From Propioniciclava soli (GTDB taxonomy: Bacteria; Actinomycetota; Actinomycetes; Propionibacteriales; Propionibacteriaceae): a stretch of DNA of 64,000 nucleotides. How positions within the stretch are numbered: position 1 is the stretch's first letter; each line of letters opens with the position of its first letter. Position numbers and translations under genes: made by a program. Location: the NCBI RefSeq assembly GCF_014858005.1, contig NZ_JACYOT010000001.1, positions 372,001 to 436,000 of the forward strand, written 5' to 3'. The notes under the pieces are model-generated. The model searched no databases, was not told the DNA's origin, and saw nothing but the letters and a program-made list of their open reading frames with translations. This document shows positions 42,066-49,621 of the stretch, piece after piece.

Positions 42066-43510
42066 GGCTCGGCCTTGTCGGTCGGGGAGAGGTGCAGTCC
42101 GTGGGTGGTTTTCTCCCAGTACGAGGGCGAGGCCACCAGCTGGATGGCGGCCTTCGTCGCGGCCAGCGTCATCAGCGCCCAGTACAGCGGGCTGAGCAGA
42201 GCTGCCACCAAGAGATCCGGGCGACCCAACTGACGGGTGGTGTACACATTCATGTACAGCACGGCCAAGTTGCCCAGCACGAAGCAGAGCAGACCGGCGT
42301 AGTAGAGCCAGGAGTCGAACAGCGCCTGCAGCCACGCGGGGTGGCGTGTGAACCACATGAGCGTCAGCGCCCAGAAGAATCCGTTGAGCGCCGTCAGGCA
42401 GGGCGTTCCGGCCACGAAGAGAACCAGTCCGGCCGTTCCCCGCCAACCCAGGTCGCGGAGGGTCGCCCAGGGCCGGCGCGCGTGGACCAGGAACGTCTGA
42501 AGGTAGCCCTTGTACCACCGGCTGCGTTGCTTCACCCAGTTGATCGGGTCCGAGTTGGCCTCCTCGAGCGTCACCGACTCCAGCACGCCCACCGCGTAGC
42601 CGAGCCGCGCCAGCCGGATGCCGAGGTCGGCGTCCTCGGTGACGTTGTGGGCGTCCCACGCACCGACCGAGCGCAGCACGTCGGTGCGGAAATGGTTGCT
42701 CGTGCCGCCCAAGGGAACCGGGGCGCCGACGGCGATCAGGCCCGGCAGGAGGTAGGCGAACCACGTCCCGTACTCCACCGTGAACCAGCGGGTGAGCACG
42801 TTCTGCGTGCTGTTGAAATAGCCCAGCTGGGCTTGGACGCAGGCGTACTCCGGCCCGAGACGCCGAAGTGCCACCACGGCACGGCGGAGTTGGAGTGGGT
42901 CGGGGATGTCCTCGGCGTCGTAGATCGTGACGAGTTCGCCCCTGGCGTCGACGAGGCCGTAGTTGCAGGCCTTGGGCTTGGTGCGTGGTTCCGCGGGTGG
43001 GACGAGCACCAAGATGACGTGGGGTGGGCAGGTGGTTGCGCGGGCGGCGGCGATCGTTTCGGTGTCGTCGGCCTCGAGGAGCACCCGGACGTCCAGACGG
43101 TCACGGGGGTAGTCGAGCTGCTCGAGATGGGCGAGCAGCTCGCCGATGAGGGGCTCGCGATGCACCGGAACCAGCACGGTGTACGGCGGAAGCTCGGCGT
43201 CCGGGACGGACTTTGCTTCGGCATCGCTGACACGTGTGCGGTGCCGATCACCCACGCCTCGGCAGAACAGCAGGACGCGATACACCACAGCTGCCACGTA
43301 CCCCACAGTCACGACACCGACCAACATCTGGGCGGCCACGAGAGGCGTGGCCAGGGCTAGCGCCACCCACGCGGCGATGAGGATCAATCCCGAGACGGCT
43401 TGGGGCGCGGTGACCACGCGCTGGGCGGAGAACTCGGGAGCGGCGTCCGCCAGGGCGGAGACGCTGGCTCGCAGCCGCTCGTCTGCGTCGGACGAGACGA
43501 TGCCCGTCAC
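42062..43510 (-). CDS. Processive family-2 glycosyltransferase (cellulose/hyaluronan synthase-like)
   Basis: A 482-residue membrane GT2 with two N-terminal helices (about 48-90), a cytosolic GT-A domain and three to four C-terminal helices. Motifs are YTVLVPVHRE (nucleotide binding), LLEADDTET, YDAEDIPDPLQL (DxD-like), NVTEDADLGIRLA (catalytic ED) and QRSRWYKGYLQ (Q-x2-RW of processive enzymes). It should polymerise a sugar from a nucleotide-sugar donor and help export it. GTG 43510 overlaps the upstream stop (GTGA). The product is an unknown exopolysaccharide. Confidence 0.92.
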   Translation of the reverse strand: MTGIVSSDADERLRASVSALADAAPEFSAQRVVTAPQAVSGLILIAAWVALALATPLVAAQMLVGVVTVGYVAAVVYRVLLFCRGVGDRHRTRVSDAEAKSVPDAELPPYTVLVPVHREPLIGELLAHLEQLDYPRDRLDVRVLLEADDTETIAAARATTCPPHVILVLVPPAEPRTKPKACNYGLVDARGELVTIYDAEDIPDPLQLRRAVVALRRLGPEYACVQAQLGYFNSTQNVLTRWFTVEYGTWFAYLLPGLIAVGAPVPLGGTSNHFRTDVLRSVGAWDAHNVTEDADLGIRLARLGYAVGVLESVTLEEANSDPINWVKQRSRWYKGYLQTFLVHARRPWATLRDLGWRGTAGLVLFVAGTPCLTALNGFFWALTLMWFTRHPAWLQALFDSWLYYAGLLCFVLGNLAVLYMNVYTTRQLGRPDLLVAALLSPLYWALMTLAATKAAIQLVASPSYWEKTTHGLHLSPTDKAEP

Positions 43511-44085
43511 GAGAGCCACCACCCGATCACAGCCCACACTCCGACCATGGCTCCCAGGGGTGCGGCTCGTGCGATCACCGCACTCCACGCAGAGAGGTGT
43601 GCGCCCCGCCACCCACGGGCACGCCGGGCGAGGGCGGCACAGGCCAGGGCGATGACCACGGAGAGCCACCATCCCCACCTGCCGGCGACGGCGGCACCGG
43701 CCAACAGGAGGATGGCTGGCCAGGATTGCGCGACCGCTCGCGTTCCCAGGCAGGCCACCAAGGTGGCGAGCACCAGGAGCAGCGCGCCGATCCCGCGGGC
43801 GGGGGATCCGGCGGCCGGCCAGGCGGTCCACACCCACAGGCTCATCGCGGCGGCGCCGGTTGTCAGGATGCCGTCCAGCTGTCGGTCATGAACGTCAGGG
43901 GTCTGGGGACGGGGACGCGTGGCGAAGAGGAGCGCAACCAGTGCGCCGAGCCACCAGACCGCGGCGCCGGTCGGGAGTGGCAGCAAGTCTGCATAGACCA
44001 CGAGCGCCAAGACTGTCCCCAGCACAAGAGAGAAGCAGATCTTCGCCGTACTGGATCCGTTCACGGCGATCTTCGACGTGTTCAC
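43507..44085 (-). CDS. Multi-helix membrane protein of the polysaccharide operon
   Basis: A 192-residue hydrophobic protein with five or six predicted helices (VLGTVLALVVYADLLPL, AVWWLGALVALLFA, IGALLLVLATLVACLG and others) and no recognised domain. It is the first gene of the operon and is coupled to the GT2 gene by a GTGA overlap, so it probably assists polymer export or donor handling. The GTG start at 44085 and its GGGGGG ribosome site lie inside a short hairpin. Confidence 0.8.
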   Translation of the reverse strand: MNTSKIAVNGSSTAKICFSLVLGTVLALVVYADLLPLPTGAAVWWLGALVALLFATRPRPQTPDVHDRQLDGILTTGAAAMSLWVWTAWPAAGSPARGIGALLLVLATLVACLGTRAVAQSWPAILLLAGAAVAGRWGWWLSVVIALACAALARRARGWRGAHLSAWSAVIARAAPLGAMVGVWAVIGWWLS

Positions 44086-44099
44086 AGGTCCCCCCTGTG
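44083..44099 (-). promoter_or_regulatory. Hairpin over the start codon of the polysaccharide operon
   Basis: CACAGG-TCCCC-CCTGTG is a perfect 6-bp stem with a 5-base loop. In the mRNA the ribosome site lies in the loop and the GTG start in the stem, so folding could restrain translation. Confidence 0.45.
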
Positions 44100-44407
44100 G
44101 GCCCGCGGCGCCTCCCCCCTGGATGCGAACCGCTGGCCCTGAACAGCAGTGTGGGGGGACCAGCTGACCGCGGTCGGGAAATCCGTGAAATGGACGTTCA
44201 ACTCGTCGTCATCGTGGGCGGCTATGGTCCGCCGGGTTCACTTCGCTCTCCTGCCGTAGCGGGGCCCTTGCTGCAAGAAGAGCGCCGCTCCGGGCGGGGA
44301 GCGACGTGCGTCTCCGGGGTGGCGCGGTGGCCGGGGTGGCGGGGGTCTCGGCGATCAGCACCATCTGGCTCTCGCGCTCCGACGCGACGGGCGGTGTGGA
44401 TCAGCGA
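44086..44407. other. Intergenic region (322 bases), possible small frames
   Basis: No established gene is seen. It should hold the polysaccharide operon promoter. There is a near-palindrome GAGCG-C-CGCTC near 44280 and a direct repeat CCGGGGTGGCG at 44314 and 44331. A minus-strand frame starting MVLIAETPATPATAPPRR at 44364 has GC-biased third positions for about 25 codons but then looks non-coding. Confidence 0.5.
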
Positions 44408-44515
44408 CTACCGGGCGAACACGCCGTCGAAGCTGGCGTCGGGGAAAGGCAGGGCGGCCAGGGACGCGACGGCGGCCCGCACCGCCCGTTCGGCGGCTAC
44501 GCCGGGTCGTTCCAC
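44408..44515 (-). CDS. Possible 35-residue small protein
   Basis: A short frame starts with GTG at 44515, overlapping the last five codons and stop of the upstream gene, and reads VERPGVAAERAVRAAVASLA then LPFPDASFDGVFAR. After the overlap, nearly every codon ends in G or C, as in real genes here. The ending resembles motif IV of SAM methyltransferases, so it may be a remnant instead. No homologue is recognised; translation is inferred. Confidence 0.35.
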   Translation of the reverse strand: MERPGVAAERAVRAAVASLAALPFPDASFDGVFAR

Positions 44516-45231
44516 GGCAGGGAGTCCTGCTCGGCGGCCGGCGTCACGGTGCCGATCACGTCGAGGCGGCCGCGGCCGTGGAGTTGCTCGGTGAACCAGC
44601 CGGTGGCCTGCACCTGGGTGCCGACGAGGCGGGCGGCCTCGGTGATGCCGCGCACGTCGTGGAGCTCGATCACGTGACCGGCTGCGTCCACCACGCGGCA
44701 GCGGTCGGAGCGCAGGTCTGCCATCTGCAGCTCGCCGACGACGGTGCGCAGATCCTTCGGGGCGCGGCGCTCCCACGGCTCGCGAGCGAGGTGACCCGTG
44801 GCCAGCCGCACGTCGCCGTGGCCGGGGACGCTCAGCGTGGCCTCCGTCGCGGCCCGGGCCAGCGCCCGGATGAGCGCGGCGACGGCGTCCGCCACCGTGG
44901 CCGGCGTGCCGGGCGGACGCTCACCCGCGGCCAGGCCCTGCAGCAGACGCCAGGCGTGGGCGTCCACCTGGTCGGCGAGCGGGTCGAGGTCGAGGACGCC
45001 CTCCTCGCCCACGCCGAACACCACCGTCCCCGCAGCGGGCATCGTGACGCCGAGGGCGCTGAGCTGCTCGACGGCCTGCGGTTGCCGGCCGCGATCGAGC
45101 TCGTCGGTGGCGTGGCGGTACAGGCGGTAGACGAGGGTCTGCACGGCGGTGCACAGGCGGGCGACGTCGGCGGCGCGCAACGCGCCGCCCGGGCCGGCGC
45201 GGCCGGTGAGGTTCAGGACGTACTGGCGCAT
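44497..45231 (-). CDS. Hypothetical soluble protein
   Basis: A 244-residue protein without signal peptide or membrane helices. It begins MRQYVLNLTGRAGPGGALRA, has a helical first half (VARLCTAVQTLVYRLYRHAT) and a beta-rich second half (VVDAAGHVIELHDVRGITEA, VQATGWFTEQLHGRGRLDVIG). The second half could be an OB-like fold, but no family is recognised. A GGAGG site lies 7 bases before the ATG at 45231. Neighbours give no clue to its role. Confidence 0.75.
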   Translation of the reverse strand: MRQYVLNLTGRAGPGGALRAADVARLCTAVQTLVYRLYRHATDELDRGRQPQAVEQLSALGVTMPAAGTVVFGVGEEGVLDLDPLADQVDAHAWRLLQGLAAGERPPGTPATVADAVAALIRALARAATEATLSVPGHGDVRLATGHLAREPWERRAPKDLRTVVGELQMADLRSDRCRVVDAAGHVIELHDVRGITEAARLVGTQVQATGWFTEQLHGRGRLDVIGTVTPAAEQDSLPWNDPA

Positions 45232-45293
45232 GGGTGACCTCCGCGATTGTGGCCCCACGCTACCGCCTCGCCCGCTGGGCCGAGCCGGGGGGC

Positions 45294-45299
45294 TACGGT
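45294..45299 (+). promoter_or_regulatory. Candidate -10 TACGGT
   Basis: TACGGT lies 6 bases before the ATG at 45306, with no ribosome-binding site, which indicates a leaderless transcript for the LysR-substrate-domain gene. Confidence 0.5.
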
Positions 45300-45305
45300 G
45301 CGTCC

Positions 45306-45905
45306 ATGAGCGAGTCCCCGTCCAGCCCGGGCGCCCTGCGTGTCGGCCACGTGCCCGGCGTGACGCTGACCAAGTGGCGGATGCGGTGGGCCGAGCGGGT
45401 CCGCGCGCGGCTGGACGTGGTGGAGGTGGCGGACGCCGCCGTCCGCCGCGTGCTGGACGCGAGCGAGGTCGACCTCTGTTTCGCCCGGCTCCCGCTCGAC
45501 ACCGACGGGTTGCACGCCATCGCGCTCTACGAGGAGGTGCTGGTGGCCTGGGTGTCGCGCGAGCACCCCGTCGCGGCCTTCGAGGCGGTGTCGCTGAGCG
45601 ACCTGGCCGACGAGACCGTGTTGACGGCGGGCGACCTGGCCGGCCAGGGGCCGGTGGCCCTCGATCGCGTGCTCGGTGGCGCGGTGCTGCTCGTGCCCAT
45701 GTCGGTGGCGCGCTATGCGAGCCGGCGGGATCTGACGTTCTGCCCCGTCATCGACGCCGAGCCCGTCCCGGTCGTGCTCGCGTGGCGGCGCGACCACGAG
45801 CACCCGCTGATCCAGGAATTCATCGGCATCGTCCGGGGCCGGACGGCCAACAGCGCGCGCACCCACCAGGAGCGGGCGGCGTCGCGGCGCGGCCGGGGAC
45901 GCTGA
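45306..45905 (+). CDS. LysR substrate-binding-domain protein lacking a DNA-binding domain
   Basis: A 199-residue protein that corresponds to the effector domain of LysR regulators (LRVGHVPGVTLTKW, VDLCFARLPLDTDGLHAIAL, LVAWVSREHPVA). The usual N-terminal helix-turn-helix is missing. The C-terminus is basic with Arg/Gly repeats (RAASRRGRGR), reminiscent of an AT-hook-like tail that could contact DNA. Similar stand-alone proteins are known in actinobacteria. It may sense a small molecule and act through another protein or through the tail. No partner regulator is adjacent. Confidence 0.85.
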   Translation: MSESPSSPGALRVGHVPGVTLTKWRMRWAERVRARLDVVEVADAAVRRVLDASEVDLCFARLPLDTDGLHAIALYEEVLVAWVSREHPVAAFEAVSLSDLADETVLTAGDLAGQGPVALDRVLGGAVLLVPMSVARYASRRDLTFCPVIDAEPVPVVLAWRRDHEHPLIQEFIGIVRGRTANSARTHQERAASRRGRGR

Positions 45906-45907
45906 CC

Positions 45908-45913
45908 TACGCT
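45908..45913 (+). promoter_or_regulatory. Candidate -10 TACGCT
   Basis: TACGCT overlaps the region just after the previous stop and lies 6 bases before the ATG at 45920, indicating a separate leaderless start for the small gene. Confidence 0.45.
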
Positions 45914-45919
45914 TTGGGC

Positions 45920-46237
45920 ATGGACAAGCAGATCGACAACGCGACCCTGCGCGAGAGCCAGGAGATGCTGGACCAGGTCAATGCCGACGTGGTGCGCCTG
46001 GAGGGGTTCGTGGCGTGGTTCGCCGACGCGACCCAGCGCGTCCGCGCCCTCGAGGACGCCTACCGGGGCCCCGTGCAGGACGCGCTGGCGGAGACGTTGG
46101 GGGGCGATCCCGGCGCCGTGACCTGGCCGGTGGCCAACGAGGATGCGGTGTGGGAGGCGTCCGCGTCGTTCCACGACGGGGTGCTGGGCCTGCTGCGCGC
46201 CGTCACCGACGCGCTCACCGAGGAACGCGCCGGCTGA
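45920..46237 (+). CDS. DUF4298-like small helical protein
   Basis: A 105-residue, mainly alpha-helical acidic protein (ESQEMLDQVNADVVRLEGF, VANEDAVWEASASFHDGVL). The arrangement of a long helix, a tyrosine-containing turn (EDAYRGP) and a C-terminal helix resembles DUF4298, whose role is unknown. The match is by eye and moderate. The following hydrolase gene starts 11 bases downstream, so they may be co-transcribed. Confidence 0.7.
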   Translation: MDKQIDNATLRESQEMLDQVNADVVRLEGFVAWFADATQRVRALEDAYRGPVQDALAETLGGDPGAVTWPVANEDAVWEASASFHDGVLGLLRAVTDALTEERAG

Positions 46238-46248
46238 GACGCCGGATC

Positions 46249-47151
46249 GTGAAGGCTGCCGTGCACAAACGCATCACCGTCGACCTCGGTTGGGGTGAGA
46301 TCTCGGCCGTCACGTGGGAGCCGGCCGTCGCGTCGGACGCCCCGCCCGTCGTGCTGCTGCACGGAGGCGGGCTGGACAATGCGCTGCTCTCGTGGGAGCC
46401 GTTGGGTGAGGCGCTGGCGGCCGCCGGCCATCGCGTCGTCGCGCCCGATCACCCGGGGTTCGGCCACAGCGCTCTGCCGCCGTGGCGCGTCGGCCAGGAG
46501 CGGCTCGTCACCTACGTCGGGGAATTCCTCGACGCGCTCGGGCTGGGCCGCGTCGTGCTGGGCGGCATCTCCATGGGTGGGGGGATGTCGCTGGGGTTCG
46601 CGCTCGAGCACCCCGGCCGCGTGGCCGGCCTGCTGCTCTTTGGGTCCTACGGGCTGGCCGACCGCCAGACGAGCGGGCCGTGGGCCGGGCCGGTGCAATG
46701 GCTCAGCTGGGTCTCGGTCCGTACCGGCGCGCTCGGGGTGGTCACGGGCGCCTACCTCCGCAACCGCCGACTGCTCGTGAGCAGCCTGCGGGGCATTGTG
46801 CGCAACCCTGCGGAACTCACGCCGGAACTCGTGGACGCGGTGGCCGCCGAGGCGGCCCGACCGGACGCCTTCGTCGCGTTCGGGCAGTGGCAGCGCGACC
46901 AGGTGCTGCCCGGTCGGCTGCGCACCAGCTATGCGGCGCGGCTCGCCGAGATCCGGACCGCGGTGCTGCTGGTGCACGGGGAGCGCGACTCCGGCGTGCC
47001 GCTGGCCAGCGTCCGCGAGGCCGCCGAACGTCTGCCCGACGCGAGGCTGCTGGTCGTCAAGGACGCCGGACACTGGGTGCAGCGCGACCGGCCCGACCTG
47101 GTCATCCCGGCCGTCACGGAGTTCCTGAACCGCGCCAGCCCAGCTCGATGA
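46249..47151 (+). CDS. Alpha/beta-hydrolase
   Basis: A 300-residue alpha/beta-hydrolase. The HGGG oxyanion motif is in VVLLHGGGLDNALL, the nucleophile Ser in VLGGISMGGGMS, the Asp in LVHGERDSGVP and the His in KDAGHWVQRDRP. No signal peptide is seen. The substrate is unknown; relatives include esterases, haloalkane-type and C-C bond hydrolases. Two GTG starts are possible (46249, 46261); the first keeps the longer beta-strand. The 3' end overlaps a small convergent gene by 38 bases. Confidence 0.88.
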   Translation: MKAAVHKRITVDLGWGEISAVTWEPAVASDAPPVVLLHGGGLDNALLSWEPLGEALAAAGHRVVAPDHPGFGHSALPPWRVGQERLVTYVGEFLDALGLGRVVLGGISMGGGMSLGFALEHPGRVAGLLLFGSYGLADRQTSGPWAGPVQWLSWVSVRTGALGVVTGAYLRNRRLLVSSLRGIVRNPAELTPELVDAVAAEAARPDAFVAFGQWQRDQVLPGRLRTSYAARLAEIRTAVLLVHGERDSGVPLASVREAAERLPDARLLVVKDAGHWVQRDRPDLVIPAVTEFLNRASPAR

Positions 47152-47263
47152 GTTGGTGCAGCAGACGCCGGGCGCCCTCCGCGCGGCGTCGCTCGGTCGG
47201 GAGCTGCGCGTAGTAGGCGGCCGGGTCGACGTCGGTGAGGTGCGTCTCCAGCTCGTAGGCCAT
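47114..47263 (-). CDS. Small protein of 49 residues
   Basis: This short frame begins MAYELETHLTDVDPAAYYAQ and ends LLHQLIELGWRGSGTP. Almost all of the first 43 codons end in G or C, matching local gene usage, and a TACGAT hexamer (47271-47276, minus strand) lies 7 bases before the ATG. The product is amphipathic and helical. I recognise no family. The last 38 bases overlap the convergent hydrolase gene. The coding evidence is good for its size; function unknown. Confidence 0.6.
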   Translation of the reverse strand: MAYELETHLTDVDPAAYYAQLPTERRRAEGARRLLHQLIELGWRGSGTP

Positions 47264-47297
47264 GGCCGGGATCGTAGTGACCCAGTCCGGCGGGGCG

Positions 47298-47852
47298 TCA
47301 GGCCGCCGTCGTGGCTTGGCCGGACGCCGCGTCCGCCAGCTCGGTGAGCAACGTGGCGAGCTGCTGCGTGAGCGCCTCGTCGGGGGTGGCCAGTGACTGG
47401 TGCGCGCGCGGGACGGCCACCGTGGCGTCCAACACCGTCGCGCCGGCGCGACGCAGGACGCGCACGGCGTCCTCGACGCCCCCGCGGGCGCCGCCCGGGC
47501 TCGGGCTGCTGCCGATGACGGCGGCCGGCAGTCCGGTCAGGGCCGCCGCACCGCGCGGCCGGGAGAGCCAGTCGAGCGCGTTCTTCAGCACGGCGGGCAT
47601 GCCGCTGTTGTACTCCGGGGTCACGACCAGGAGGGCGTCCACGGCGGCGGCGTCCTGGCGGAGGGCGGCCACGGCGTCCGGGGTGGGGTCCTCCAGCTGC
47701 TCGGCGAAGAAGGGGAGGCGGTCGATGCCGTCGAGGCGCACCACCCGGTGGGTGGTGGCCTGCGTGGCGAGCTCGGCCAGGCGCTGGTTGAACGAGCCGG
47801 GGCGGGTGCTGCCCACGAGGAGACCGATGGTGAGGGACGAATTGGTCAACAT
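47298..47852 (-). CDS. NAD(P)H-dependent FMN reductase
   Basis: A 184-residue flavodoxin-like flavoprotein of the NADPH-dependent FMN reductase/chromate reductase group. The phosphate-binding loop is LLVGSTRPGSFNQRLAE; VVTPEYNSGMPAVLKNALDW and GSSPSPGGARGG are typical. It reduces flavin, quinones or azo compounds with NAD(P)H. A perfect palindrome covers its start codon, and a second copy lies before the divergent MarR gene, so MarR probably represses both. Confidence 0.93.
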   Translation of the reverse strand: MLTNSSLTIGLLVGSTRPGSFNQRLAELATQATTHRVVRLDGIDRLPFFAEQLEDPTPDAVAALRQDAAAVDALLVVTPEYNSGMPAVLKNALDWLSRPRGAAALTGLPAAVIGSSPSPGGARGGVEDAVRVLRRAGATVLDATVAVPRAHQSLATPDEALTQQLATLLTELADAASGQATTAA

Positions 47853-47860
47853 GTTGACCA
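47843..47860. promoter_or_regulatory. MarR-type operator 1
   Basis: TGGTCAAC-AT-GTTGACCA is a perfect 18-bp palindrome that includes the ATG of the FMN reductase gene. The same core recurs at 47884-47897. Confidence 0.75.
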
Positions 47861-47883
47861 GTTTGTCAGTCTGCGCGTGGATA

Positions 47884-47897
47884 GTCAACCCGTTGAC
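47884..47897. promoter_or_regulatory. MarR-type operator 2
   Basis: GTCAAC-CC-GTTGAC repeats the core of operator 1, 39 bases away, and both continue with CCAGTT. It lies 8 bases before the presumed -10 (TAGGGT, 47905-47910) of the MarR gene, where binding would block polymerase. Confidence 0.75.
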
Positions 47898-47904
47898 CAG
47901 TTGG

Positions 47905-47910
47905 TAGGGT
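47905..47910 (+). promoter_or_regulatory. Candidate -10 TAGGGT for the MarR gene
   Basis: TAGGGT is 6 bases before the GTG at 47917, the leaderless pattern seen repeatedly in this window. Confidence 0.5.
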
Positions 47911-47916
47911 GGGCGC

Positions 47917-48366
47917 GTGGATGAAACACCCGAAGATGCGCTGCCCCTCGTCGCGCTGCTCGGGCAGGCACACGACGCCCTTGAGGCCGCGTTCGACGAG
48001 CGGCTGGGCGCGTCGCCGTTCTCGGACCTCTCGCTGGCGCACAGCCGCAACGTGCTGCGCCACGTCGGCCGGGGCGGGTGCGCGCGGCCACGGCAGGTGG
48101 CCGAGCTGTCGGGGGTGAGCAAGCAGGCGGTCTCGCTGCAGATCGCCCACCTCGAGCGGGCCGGGTACCTCCGTACGCTGCCGGATCCCTCCGACGGACG
48201 CGCACGCGTCCTGGAGCTCACCGCGCGCGGCCGATCGGCGCAGCGATGGGTGCTGCGGACGATGCGCGAGCTGGATGCGCTCTGGCGAGACCGCTGGGGT
48301 GAGGATGTCTGGTCGGAGGTCAGGGGGCGGCTGAGGGAGGTCGTCGCCGAGCGGGGCGCATCGTAG
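47917..48366 (+). CDS. MarR-family transcriptional regulator
   Basis: A 149-residue winged-helix repressor. The recognition region is RPRQVAELSGVSKQAVSLQIAHLE and the wing TLPDPSDGRARVLELTARG; flanking helices form the dimer interface. It is divergent from the FMN reductase gene, and two matching palindromes lie between them, so autoregulation and control of the reductase by a small phenolic, quinone or oxidant are likely. The inducer is not known. Confidence 0.93.
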   Translation: MDETPEDALPLVALLGQAHDALEAAFDERLGASPFSDLSLAHSRNVLRHVGRGGCARPRQVAELSGVSKQAVSLQIAHLERAGYLRTLPDPSDGRARVLELTARGRSAQRWVLRTMRELDALWRDRWGEDVWSEVRGRLREVVAERGAS

Positions 48367-48369
48367 GCT
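48364..48369 (+). promoter_or_regulatory. Candidate -10 TAGGCT for the GT1 gene
   Basis: TAGGCT overlaps the MarR stop codon and is 6 bases before the ATG at 48376, so the glycosyltransferase may have its own leaderless start. Confidence 0.5.
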
Positions 48370-48375
48370 GCGTGC

Positions 48376-49575
48376 ATGGCCAGGATCCTGTTCGGGTGTC
48401 TGCCCGCTTACGGCGTGATCAATCCCTCCTTTCCGCTGGTGAAGGCGTTGGTGGCGGCGGGCCACGACGTGGACTACTTCGTGCCCGAGTCGTTCCGCAC
48501 CGCGGTGGAGAAGATCGGCGCGACGCCGATTCCGTGGGGCTTCTACCTCGACGGCCCGATCGTGCGGCCCCAGCAGATCGCCCGTTTCGGACGCCGCATG
48601 TTCGGCGACCAGGACGCCGGGCTGCGCACCTTGGGCCCGCGCTACGACGCCGTGGTCGCCGCCGGCATGCAGCCCACGTTGCCCGAGTTGCAGGACTCCC
48701 TCGATGTGCCCGTGGTGTTCTGCTCGCCGGTGTTCTTCCAGAGCCCTCGGGTGATGGCCCACCTGGCCGACATCGGCGACGGACTGCCGGGTGTGGCTCG
48801 TCGGCTGATGCGCAGTGATGGGCAGCGCTCGGCGCTGGGCGCGATGTTCGGCCTCGCGATGCTGGGGCGTCCGCTGGGCGACATCGTCGCCATGATGGCC
48901 CCGCGTTCGCGCACGCTGAACATCACCCCGGCCAGCTGGCTCTACCAGCCATGTGCCGATGAATTCTCAGATCCGACGTGCGTGTTCATGGGGCCGACGC
49001 CGACGCTCGCGTCCTCGCAGGCCGTCCTGGACTCTTTCCCACTCGACCGCGTCCGCGAGCACGACGGGCCCGTGGTGTACGGCACCCTCGGCACGGTGTT
49101 CAACACGTGGACGCCGTTCTTCCGCACCCTGGCGGACGCCTTCGCCGGCACCGACGTGCTTCTCGTGTTGACCACGGGGAATGAGGCGAACCGGGCTGCG
49201 GTGGGCCCGGTGGCTGACAACGTGATTGTCTCGTCCTTCGTGCCCCAGGCGGAGGTCCTCGAGCGGGCGGACGTCTGCTTCACCCACGGCGGTTTCGGAA
49301 GCGCCACGGACGCCGTGGCTCTCGGCGCCACGCCGATCGTGACCCCTATGGGGGCCGACCAGTTCTTCAACGCTTACCGCCTCGAGGAGTTGAATGCCGG
49401 GCGCGTCCTGCCCAAGAGAGAATTCACGGTGGGGGCGGTCCGCGATGTCTACCAGGCTGTGCGCCACGACGACCGGCTCGCCGCGGGCCTGGGCGCTCTG
49501 CGGGAGTCTTTCGCCGAGGCCGAGGGGCCGGCCGGGGCGGCCCGGCGGATCGGCGACCTCATCGCGGCGTCCTGA
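48376..49575 (+). CDS. GT1-family glycosyltransferase (MGT type)
   Basis: A 399-residue GT-B enzyme of the UDP-glycosyltransferase superfamily. The N-terminal lobe begins ILFGCLPAYGVINPSFPLVK, and the donor-binding C-terminal lobe contains FVPQAEVLERADVCFTHGGFGSATDA and PMGADQFFNA. Such enzymes glucosylate small hydrophobic acceptors, including macrolides and flavonoids. It lies directly after the MarR gene, so it may be part of a xenobiotic response, though a separate promoter is possible. The acceptor is not predictable. Confidence 0.92.
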   Translation: MARILFGCLPAYGVINPSFPLVKALVAAGHDVDYFVPESFRTAVEKIGATPIPWGFYLDGPIVRPQQIARFGRRMFGDQDAGLRTLGPRYDAVVAAGMQPTLPELQDSLDVPVVFCSPVFFQSPRVMAHLADIGDGLPGVARRLMRSDGQRSALGAMFGLAMLGRPLGDIVAMMAPRSRTLNITPASWLYQPCADEFSDPTCVFMGPTPTLASSQAVLDSFPLDRVREHDGPVVYGTLGTVFNTWTPFFRTLADAFAGTDVLLVLTTGNEANRAAVGPVADNVIVSSFVPQAEVLERADVCFTHGGFGSATDAVALGATPIVTPMGADQFFNAYRLEELNAGRVLPKREFTVGAVRDVYQAVRHDDRLAAGLGALRESFAEAEGPAGAARRIGDLIAAS

Positions 49576-49621
49576 ACCCGCTTCGGCCGACGCGCACGCA
49601 CTTTGTGTCAGAATTCTTCAC

